From Fimbriimonadaceae bacterium (lineage in GTDB: Bacteria; Armatimonadota; Fimbriimonadia; Fimbriimonadales; Fimbriimonadaceae), in contig JACMJO010000058.1 of assembly GCA_014380605.1 (NCBI GenBank), forward strand, positions 1-5,723: a DNA stretch of 5,723 nucleotides, in the 5' to 3' direction. Both the position numbers and the translations under genes were made by a program. Of the stretch, positions 1-4,702 are shown piece after piece (the first letter of the stretch is position 1; the number at the start of each line of letters is the position of its first letter). The notes below the pieces were generated by a model. It searched no databases, was not told where the DNA came from, and saw nothing but the letters and a program-made list of their open reading frames with translations.

Positions 1-2
1 AG

Positions 3-1073
3 AAATTGGGAAACGTTCGGCAACGGGCCGACCGTCTTTCGAAGCTAGCCGAGCGTATCTCCGATGCAACTGGCGGAGACAAAGACGAGCAGGTTCTCGC
101 AAGAACCGCTGGGCTTTACTGCAAGGCCGACTTGGCGACGGGCCTCGTCAGCGAACTTCCTTCCCTTCAAGGGGTCGTCGGAAGCGAGTATGCGCGGCGC
201 GAAGGGATGCTGGAAGATGTCGCTTGGGCGATCTCCTCGCATTACGATCTGGGGAAGAACCCGAACATCAATTCGGGAGGCGCCAAGACGGCTGTTCGAG
301 TGGCGATGGCGGATCAACTCGATAAGCTTGCGGGCTATCTCGGACTTGGCCTGGAACCTTCGGGAAGCAGTGATCCATTTGGGCTCCGGCGCGCGGCAAC
401 GGTCCTCATCGAAGCCGCGATGATGTGGTCCGTGCCGATTCCTTCCTATGCGGAGTTACTCAGCGATGGGATCTCCCTGTACAAGGAGCAAGGCTTTGAA
501 CTCAGCGAAGAGTCCGCTCAACTGGCTTTGGTAAGGATTTTTGCCTCCCGGTATGAGGCTCTGCTTTCAAATGTCCGCCACGATGTGTTGGCGGCCGCTT
601 TGTTGGATTCGGCTCCGGGCGAAACCTGCATGCCGCGTCGAGTGAGAATGCGGATCAAGTGCTTGGATACCCTCGCGAAGGACACCGAGTTCGTCCAAGC
701 GGCAACAAGGCCCCTGAACATTGTCTCGGCGGCCCGACGCAAAGAGGTTGACTTTGCTCAGGAGAACCCTTTGGCGGCGGTCGATGCGGATTCATTGCAA
801 TCGGAAACGGGGTTTGCCCTCTTGCAGGCCCTGAAGCTTCGTGAAGAGGAGGTTCGAAAGGCTGTGGAGGATGAGCGAGCCGAGGATGTTATCTCCCTCT
901 CCAGAGCTTTGGAGCGACCCATCAACGACTTCTTCGAGAGCACGATGGTGATGGCAGAGGAAGACGCAGTCAGGTTTGCTCGCTTGAGCCTGATGAATGC
1001 TTGTTGTCAGCAACTATACGCCGCGGGCGATTTTTCGAAGTTGGTGTCGGCTGGCCCAGAGGATGCTGCTTAG
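3..1073 (+). CDS. glyS: Glycine--tRNA ligase beta subunit, C-terminal half (5' end outside window)
   Basis: This is the beta subunit of the bacterial alpha2-beta2 glycyl-tRNA synthetase, which charges tRNA-Gly with glycine in the cytoplasm. About 356 codons are present. The family is usually near 690 residues, so the N-terminal half lies left of the window. The frame is already open before the TTG at position 6, so that TTG is not a real start. Counting from it, family hallmarks are CKADLATGLVSELPSLQGVVG (residues 39-59; shown in part as KADLATGLV and LQGVVG), then AISSHY (75-80), ADQLDKLAGYLGLG (102-115), and DPFGLRRAA (123-131). The helical C-terminal tRNA-binding region ends with STMVMAEEDAVRFARLSLM near residues 315-333. 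The reading frame is intact to TAG at 1071. The alpha subunit (glyQ) would be expected upstream. The next gene starts 15 nt downstream on the same strand, so the two are probably co-transcribed. Identification is from recognised family motifs. Confidence 0.93.
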   Translation, partial: KLGNVRQRADRLSKLAERISDATGGDKDEQVLARTAGLYCKADLATGLVSELPSLQGVVGSEYARREGMLEDVAWAISSHYDLGKNPNINSGGAKTAVRVAMADQLDKLAGYLGLGLEPSGSSDPFGLRRAATVLIEAAMMWSVPIPSYAELLSDGISLYKEQGFELSEESAQLALVRIFASRYEALLSNVRHDVLAAALLDSAPGETCMPRRVRMRIKCLDTLAKDTEFVQAATRPLNIVSAARRKEVDFAQENPLAAVDADSLQSETGFALLQALKLREEEVRKAVEDERAEDVISLSRALERPINDFFESTMVMAEEDAVRFARLSLMNACCQQLYAAGDFSKLVSAGPEDAA

Positions 1074-1088
1074 GCGCGTTCAAGTCGC

Positions 1089-2180
1089 ATGGATTCGATT
1101 TTACAAAACGCTCTTCAATATCTGCACGACGAGGTTCGGCCGCAGGCTCAGGAGATCGATCTGAGCGTAGATGCCCTTCGGCAGGCGCTCGACGGGCTTT
1201 GTAGCCGAGACTTGATGGCGCTGAAGCGGCCCGCCGAATATGGGGGCCCGGCCCTAACAGAGGAATCTTTTAGGGTTTTTCAAGAGGAAACGGCGCGAGT
1301 TTCAGGCGCGCTGGCTTTCCTTCAAACCCAACATCAAAGCGCGGTCTCGATGATTGCCAAGAGCGAGAACTCTGAGCTAAAAGGCGAATACTTGCCCAAG
1401 ATGGCAAATGGAGAGAAGCTGGTTGGAATCGGCTTCAGCCAGCTTAGGCGACCAGGGCCGCCAGTTATGCGAGCGGTAGAGTCCGATGGCGGCTATCTCC
1501 TTACGGGCCATGTTCCCTGGATCACTGGATGGTCTTTCTATCCGGAATTTCTGATCGGAGCAACCTTGCCCGACGGGTCGGCGCTGTTTGCGGTCGTTCC
1601 CTTGGCTGACTCTGATTCGCAAGGCACGATCAGGATTTCTGAGCCTATGGAACTCGCCGCGATGGGCACGGCGATGACGGTGACGGCAGACTTCGATGGT
1701 TGGTTTGTACCTAGTTCACTGGTCGCCTTCATCAAGCCAACTGGTTGGATTCAGAACAACGACATGATCAACATCGCCCTCCAAGGCCACTTTGCTCTGG
1801 GGTGCGCTTTAGGAGCCTTGGATGTGCTGAAAGCGGCGGCGGACAAGCGCGGCTTTGCTTTCCTTCACGACGTGCACGGGTATTTGAGCCAGGAGTTGGC
1901 GGACTGCAAGGTTGAAACCGAGTTGGCTCAAAAGGGTCCGGAGTCCGACTCGAACTCCGCCAGCGGTATTACCGAGCAAAGACTGAACGTTCGGGCTTGG
2001 GCGATCGACCTGGCGGTTCGCTGTGCCCACGCGTCGGTAACGGCCTCCAGCGGGGCGGCAAACTCACTCAAACATCCCGCCCAAAGGATTTACCGCGAGG
2101 CTTTGGTCTACACGGTTAGCGCCCAGACGACGCCGATCATGGAAGCGACGCTTAAGCGTCTTACGCGTCTGAATGGTTGA
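1089..2180 (+). CDS. Acyl-CoA dehydrogenase-like flavoprotein, divergent
   Basis: The 363-residue protein has the acyl-CoA dehydrogenase layout. A helical N-terminal domain carries LKRPAEYGG (45-53) and EETARVSGALAFLQTQHQ (66-83). A middle beta domain carries VGIGFSQLRRPGPP (112-125), GGYLLTGHVPWITG (134-147) and a strand-rich stretch to about 215. A C-terminal helical bundle ends in HPAQRIYREALVY (329-341). The fold predicts an FAD- or FMN-bound cytoplasmic oxidoreductase or monooxygenase; the substrate cannot be told. The canonical substrate-contacting motif of the middle domain is replaced by SQLRRPGPP. The YEGT-type segment carrying the catalytic Glu in medium-chain enzymes appears as SAQTTPIM, with Ala at the Glu position in my by-eye alignment. 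ATG 1089 is the first start after the in-frame glyS stop at 1071, and I see no clear Shine-Dalgarno in the 15-nt gap. The 3' end overlaps the convergent Fe-S gene by 20 bp. A DszC/HpaH-like role is possible. Confidence 0.8.
   Translation: MDSILQNALQYLHDEVRPQAQEIDLSVDALRQALDGLCSRDLMALKRPAEYGGPALTEESFRVFQEETARVSGALAFLQTQHQSAVSMIAKSENSELKGEYLPKMANGEKLVGIGFSQLRRPGPPVMRAVESDGGYLLTGHVPWITGWSFYPEFLIGATLPDGSALFAVVPLADSDSQGTIRISEPMELAAMGTAMTVTADFDGWFVPSSLVAFIKPTGWIQNNDMINIALQGHFALGCALGALDVLKAAADKRGFAFLHDVHGYLSQELADCKVETELAQKGPESDSNSASGITEQRLNVRAWAIDLAVRCAHASVTASSGAANSLKHPAQRIYREALVYTVSAQTTPIMEATLKRLTRLNG
2147..2160. repeat. Perfect 14-bp palindrome at a convergent gene junction
   Basis: GACGCTTAAGCGTC reads identically on both strands. 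It lies in the last codons of the flavoprotein gene and directly abuts the stop codon of the convergent Fe-S gene (TAA on the minus strand, 2163-2161). It could form a cruciform or be a protein-binding site. With no loop and no T-tract on either side, it is a poor intrinsic terminator. Confidence 0.5.
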
Positions 2181-2445
2181 TCGGGACGTGGGTGCTGTCG
2201 GCTACCTCTTCCATCCTTGGTCCGGCATCATTGGCGAAGTAGCTGAGCGCACCGGATGGGCACTTATCGACCGCGGCCATTATCTTGTCAGAAGTAGCGC
2301 CCGCCATGTTGACCCATGGACGTTTGCGAGGGTCGAAGACAGGAAGAAGGCTTTTCCAGCAGTTGGTGGAGTGGATGCAAACCTCCGGCTTCCAAACCAC
2401 GGTTATCTCCTCGTTCGAGTATCTCTTTTCTCCCATTGAATCCAT
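2161..2445 (-). CDS. Small Fe-S protein of the divergent mono-cluster (YjdI/Fer4_19) family
   Basis: The 94-residue protein matches the YjdI-type divergent 4Fe-4S mono-cluster family (Fer4_19). Reading from the outer ATG, it has KRYSNEEITVVW (7-18), the cysteine pair in VCIHSTNCW (C23, C29), VFDPRKRPWV (36-45) and VDKCPSGALSY (59-69, C62). These are the core landmarks of the family, whose role is little known; an electron-transfer function is inferred. Only three cysteines are present, so a fourth ligand would have to be something else, such as H25. About 25 residues after CPSGALSY form a polar tail beyond the length of the E. coli protein. Two starts are possible: ATG 2445-2443 (listed) and ATG 2436-2434, which gives MGEKRYSNEEI. 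The inner one fits the family N-terminus and a promoter-like sequence better. The 3' end overlaps the flavoprotein gene tail to tail. Confidence 0.88.
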   Translation of the reverse strand: MDSMGEKRYSNEEITVVWKPEVCIHSTNCWKSLLPVFDPRKRPWVNMAGATSDKIMAAVDKCPSGALSYFANDAGPRMEEVADSTHVPINHSDA

Positions 2446-2452
2446 TGTATCA
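2444..2452 (-). promoter_or_regulatory. Possible extended -10 box for the Fe-S protein gene
   Basis: On the minus strand the sequence TGATACAAT fits an extended -10 element (TG, one base, then TACAAT, five of six to consensus). It ends 7 nt before the inner ATG at 2436, so transcription would begin at or next to that codon and give a leaderless mRNA. No good -35 is seen at the usual spacing. If correct, the outer ATG at 2445 would lie inside the promoter and could not be the start. Confidence 0.35.
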
Positions 2453-2470
2453 ATCCAATCGTGATAGGTT

Positions 2471-3058
2471 ATGGCAATGGCTGAAGAGAAGATCGTCTAC
2501 GACAACTTTAGCGACAACGTGCGTTTTACTTCGGTAGCGGTTTTATCGCTGATCGGAGTCATCTTTGCTGCCACGGGTTTATGGATTCCGGGCATCATCT
2601 TTTTCATCGCTTGTTTTATTTCCGGGCAGGTAAAGCATCGATTGACCTTTTTTTTGGAGGAGGGAATGGTGGAGTTGGATCGAACGTTCGCCGATTCGCC
2701 CGGTCGGCAAGTATTGGAGCAGAAAGACCTAAGAGGTATCGAGATCGATTTCACCGACACGGGCACCAAGTCTGGGAACATTCGAACTTACTCGGCCCAA
2801 GTTGTCTTCTCGAAGAGCCGATTCACTCCATTCACGATCGCCCAAGGTCAAAAGCTCGACGAGGTCGTGAAGACAGCCCAAGACCTGGTTGCGAAAACTC
2901 AGCTTGGAGTGATTGAAAGCCCGAAGCTCAAGGACTTGAGAATTGGGCTCGACACCATCGGGGAACTGGCAGAGCGGCCTTTGCGAACGCGATTGATCCA
3001 AACTGCCAAGCGCGACGAGTCTCAGAGGGTTGAGAGCTCCGAGGAAAAGCAAGGATAG
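2471..3058 (+). CDS. Membrane-anchored protein of unknown function, possible PH-like domain
   Basis: I do not recognise this 195-residue protein. A short polar N-terminus (residues 1-17) is followed by a hairpin of two membrane segments, about 19-36 (TSVAVLSLIGVIFAATG region) and 39-54 (IPGIIFFIACFISG). The rest should be cytoplasmic. Residues 57-125 alternate short hydrophobic strands (HRLTFFLEEGMVELDR, GIEIDF, YSAQVVF, FTPFTIAQG), then a helix follows (KLDEVVKTAQDLVAKTQLG, 128-146). That order resembles bacterial PH-like domains placed after a TM pair, but this is a fold guess. The C-terminal tail (from about 150) is charged and ends in a run rich in Glu, Arg and Lys. ATG 2471 gives the longest form. 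ATG 2477 is 8 nt after an AGG (2466-2468) and may be the true start. It is divergent from the Fe-S gene with only 25-40 bp between starts, and a hairpin follows its stop. Confidence 0.75.
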   Translation: MAMAEEKIVYDNFSDNVRFTSVAVLSLIGVIFAATGLWIPGIIFFIACFISGQVKHRLTFFLEEGMVELDRTFADSPGRQVLEQKDLRGIEIDFTDTGTKSGNIRTYSAQVVFSKSRFTPFTIAQGQKLDEVVKTAQDLVAKTQLGVIESPKLKDLRIGLDTIGELAERPLRTRLIQTAKRDESQRVESSEEKQG

Positions 3059-3101
3059 CCAGTCGGACCGCGTGTGCCCTCACACGCAAGCTGGTTTGTA
3101 T
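3059..3101 (+). terminator. Hairpin after the membrane-protein gene, probable terminator
   Basis: Directly after the TAG at 3056, GCGTGTG (3070-3076) and CACACGC (3081-3087) form a perfect 7-bp stem around the loop CCCT. An outer CCAG (3059-3062) and CTGG (3091-3094) can pair as well. The downstream TTTGTAT (3095-3101) is a weak U-tract. The position fits an intrinsic terminator, though the tract is poorer than usual. Confidence 0.5.
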
Positions 3102-3106
3102 CTGTC

Positions 3107-3158
3107 CTCCGATGTTGGGCTACCCTACCGGCTGGAAGCCGGTGGTACTTGATCGGAG
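3107..3158. repeat. REP-like palindrome 1 with outer inverted repeat
   Basis: ACCGGCT (3127-3133) and AGCCGGT (3137-3143) form a perfect 7-bp stem with loop GGA. TACC (3121-3124) and GGTA (3144-3147) extend it to 11 bp with a two-base CT bulge on one side. A further inverted pair, CTCCGAT (3107-3113) and ATCGGAG (3152-3158), brackets the whole unit. An imperfect, bulged GC-rich stem in a noncoding spacer is the usual form of REP elements. The neighbouring second palindrome shares the core CTGGAAG. Confidence 0.6.
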
Positions 3159-3159
3159 A

Positions 3160-3178
3160 TGCCGCCTGGAAGGCGGCA
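3160..3178. repeat. REP-like palindrome 2
   Basis: TGCCGCCT (3160-3167) and AGGCGGCA (3171-3178) form a perfect 8-bp stem with loop GGA. The core CTGGAAG and the loop are identical to those of palindrome 1, 16 bp to the left, while the stem bases are changed in a compensatory way. Both units are followed by a similar short tail (GGTACT after the first, CACTAC after the second). Confidence 0.6.
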
Positions 3179-3188
3179 CTACGGACGC

Positions 3189-3213
3189 TACTGGGTAACC
3201 TCCCCCACCAGTA
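3189..3213 (+). promoter_or_regulatory. Small hairpin abutting the DUF4434 start codon
   Basis: TACTGG (3189-3194) and CCAGTA (3208-3213) can pair around a 13-nt loop that contains the C-run CCTCCCCC. The right arm touches the ATG at 3214. There is no Shine-Dalgarno in this leader. The hairpin is short and could be chance, but its position means it would affect initiation if it forms in the mRNA. Confidence 0.25.
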
Positions 3214-4125
3214 ATGCCCACCCAGCCTCGGATCACCGGCACATTCATCGATGAAATCACCCATGACATCCCTTCCCAAAACTGGGCGCGGGAGGAGTGG
3301 CGAAAGGAGTTTGAACTTTACACGCGGATCGGGATCGACACGGTCATCATCATTCGGGCGGGGTACCAGAACAAGTGCATCTTCCAAGCCAAGACCCTCC
3401 CGGATCTGCTACCGATCTATGAGGATGTCGGCGAAGTTTTCTACTCGCTCGCGGACGAATTCAACCTGAAGGTCTTCTTCGGAACCTACGATTCTGGATT
3501 CCATTGGCAACGGCGGACGTGGTGGAAAGAGGTCGAGGTCAACCATGCCTTCCTTCAAGAGGCAGTCGAGCGATATGGGCACCACCAAAGCTTTGCTGGG
3601 TGGTATCTGAGCCATGAAACGGGCAAGAACGATGCCCATATCATCGAGCTTTTCAACCACATCGGAGGGCGGTGCAAGGAGCTCAAAGATGTGCCGGTTC
3701 TCATCTCGCCGTACCCCCAAGGAGCAAAGCAGTCCGGCGAGAACGCGTTGACTCTAAGCGAGAGCTTCGACCATTGGGATCGCATCTTCGAGGCGACGAA
3801 GGGTTCCTTTGATCTCTGTGCTTTTCAGGACGGCCAGGTCCACTATCAAGAACTTCCGGCCTTCGTTCGCGGTATTGCAGATTTAGGGCGTAAGCATGGA
3901 ATCACGCTCTGGTCCAACCTCGAGTGCTTTGACCGAGACATGCCGATCAAGTTTCCCCCCGCAGACTGGCGCTACCTCCGTTTCAAGCTGGAAACCGCTG
4001 CCCAAGTAGCCGAGAAGATCATCACGTTCGAGTTCCCGCATTTCATGTCGCCGAACTCCAGTTATCCGGCAGCGCACAATCTGTTCGAGCGGTATTCGGA
4101 GTTCGCAGGTTTCCCCACTCACTGA
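3214..4125 (+). CDS. DUF4434 TIM-barrel protein, putative glycoside hydrolase-like
   Basis: The 303-residue protein matches the DUF4434 type of TIM-barrel protein, marked by ITGTFIDEITHDIPSQNW at residues 7-24. All eight barrel strands can be picked out by eye: ITGTFID (7-13), DTVIIIRAG (42-50), LKVFFGTYDS (85-94), FAGWYLSHE (127-135), PVLISPY (161-167), DLCAFQDG (200-207), TLWSNLECF (231-239) and KIITFEFPHF (268-277). E135 sits at the end of strand 4 and E237 at the end of strand 7, where clan GH-A glycosidases carry acid/base and nucleophile. Activity is therefore plausible but unproven. There is no signal peptide, so it is probably cytoplasmic. ATG 3214 is secure: an in-frame TAA lies at 3196, no other start intervenes, and the domain begins within ten residues. 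No Shine-Dalgarno is visible. It stands alone, between the palindrome spacer and a gene with its own strong ribosome site. Confidence 0.82.
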   Translation: MPTQPRITGTFIDEITHDIPSQNWAREEWRKEFELYTRIGIDTVIIIRAGYQNKCIFQAKTLPDLLPIYEDVGEVFYSLADEFNLKVFFGTYDSGFHWQRRTWWKEVEVNHAFLQEAVERYGHHQSFAGWYLSHETGKNDAHIIELFNHIGGRCKELKDVPVLISPYPQGAKQSGENALTLSESFDHWDRIFEATKGSFDLCAFQDGQVHYQELPAFVRGIADLGRKHGITLWSNLECFDRDMPIKFPPADWRYLRFKLETAAQVAEKIITFEFPHFMSPNSSYPAAHNLFERYSEFAGFPTH

Positions 4126-4157
4126 ACTCGCATCCATATCTACCGTCCACCGTTTAG

Positions 4158-4176
4158 CGACCAACAGGTCGGGAGG
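4158..4176 (+). promoter_or_regulatory. Strong Shine-Dalgarno with adjoining hairpin
   Basis: GGGAGG at 4171-4176 lies 7 nt before ATG 4184, the best ribosome binding site in the window, and it fixes that start. Just upstream, CGACC (4158-4162) and GGTCG (4167-4171) form a 5-bp stem with loop AACA that takes in the first G of the site. It is short but could tune access to the ribosome. Confidence 0.75.
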
Positions 4177-4183
4177 CTTTCTT

Positions 4184-4606
4184 ATGAATGAGCGACTTGC
4201 CAAACTAGGCATCGGATTTTTGGCGATGGCGGCGATTGGAGTTCCTACCGCCCTGGTAGCGACGGCGAATGCCCAAAACCCACCACCGGCTGGACCTCAG
4301 GGTGGCGGGTTTGGCGGCGGCCAGTTCCAGGGCCAACCTGGACAAGGACGCCCAGGTGGTGGATTCGGAGGAGGCGGGGGCGGAGGCTCGATCGCCGCAG
4401 ACGGTTCTGGCGTTTATGTCCTTCAGGGAAATCGCGTCTATCGGTTGGATAAGAACAGCCTTGCCGTGGTGGCTCAGGCGGAGCTTCCCATGCCTCGTCC
4501 ACAGGGACAACCGGGTGGCCAGCAGCCAGGTCAGCGAGGCGGTGGCGGCCAAGCTGGAAATCGAGGTGGCGGTGGTGGCGGCGGCTCTACCGCGAAAACC
4601 CCTTAG
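4184..4606 (+). CDS. Small exported Gly/Gln/Pro-rich protein with one propeller-like blade
   Basis: The 140-residue protein starts with a classical signal peptide: NERLAK, a hydrophobic core (residues 8-26), and a probable signal peptidase I site after ATANA (cleavage 30|31). The mature chain has a Pro/Gln/Gly-rich segment (31-68, with QFQGQPGQGRPGG and long Gly runs). A single ordered island follows, GSGVYVLQGNRVYRLDKN then SLAVVAQAELP (74-102). A second low-complexity Gly/Gln segment runs to the end (108-137). The island reads like one blade of a PQQ/WD-type beta-propeller (a value shown, its name, the step to the next strand), too little for a full propeller. Similar short exported proteins occur, from memory, in Planctomycetota and relatives. 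Function is unknown; a surface, periplasmic or metal-related role is only a guess. Start choice is firm because of GGGAGG 7 nt upstream. Confidence 0.78.
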   Translation: MNERLAKLGIGFLAMAAIGVPTALVATANAQNPPPAGPQGGGFGGGQFQGQPGQGRPGGGFGGGGGGGSIAADGSGVYVLQGNRVYRLDKNSLAVVAQAELPMPRPQGQPGGQQPGQRGGGGQAGNRGGGGGGGSTAKTP

Positions 4607-4627
4607 AGACTCATAAACACGTTGAGA

Positions 4628-4658
4628 CTGGGTCCCTTGCAACACACTTGGGGCCCAG
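4628..4658 (+). terminator. Hairpin between the glycine-rich gene and rplY
   Basis: CTGGGTCCC (4628-4636) pairs with GGGGCCCAG (4650-4658) over 9 bp with one G-U wobble, around a 13-nt loop. It begins 21 nt after the stop of the glycine-rich gene. No U-tract follows directly (AAAGGGTTTG comes next), so it may be a weak or factor-assisted terminator, an mRNA 3' stabiliser, or a leader structure ahead of rplY. Confidence 0.4.
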
Positions 4659-4665
4659 AAAGGGT

Positions 4666-4693
4666 TTGCCACTTTTCGCAGATAAAGTAGTCT
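4666..4693 (+). promoter_or_regulatory. Possible rplY promoter
   Basis: TTGCCA (4666-4671, five of six to the -35 consensus) and TAGTCT (4688-4693, a weaker -10) are separated by 16 bp. They lie after the intergenic hairpin and just before the rplY starts at 4703 and 4715. The short leader would begin near the AAAGG at 4694-4698. The match is modest and could be chance. Confidence 0.3.
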
Positions 4694-4702
4694 AAAGGTC
4701 AG

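Noticed and set aside
6..8. TTG at position 6 as a true start of glyS
   Set aside because: The frame is open to its left (Lys codon at 3-5), the family continues well upstream, and only the C-terminal half is present.
2173..2439. 88-residue plus-strand open frame antisense to the Fe-S gene
   Set aside because: Its translation has no family features, whereas the opposite strand carries clear CIHS, PWV and CPSGAL motifs. It is a shadow frame.
3059..3213. CRISPR-like repeat array in the spacer
   Set aside because: There are only two units, they are palindromic with differing stems, and there are no spacers of constant length or nearby cas genes.
3022..3387. 121-residue minus-strand open frame across the palindrome spacer
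   Set aside because: It spans two noncoding hairpins and overlaps the DUF4434 N-terminus, whose barrel strands are convincing. The translation shows no recognisable domain.
4126..4157. Promoter (TATCT-like -10) upstream of the glycine-rich gene
   Set aside because: CATATCT near 4135 has no acceptable -35 at normal spacing, so I did not call it.
4269..4616. Alternative plus-strand frame of 115 residues within the glycine-rich gene
   Set aside because: It is an Ala/Ser/Arg-rich product of GGN codons read in another frame, without ribosome site or domain.
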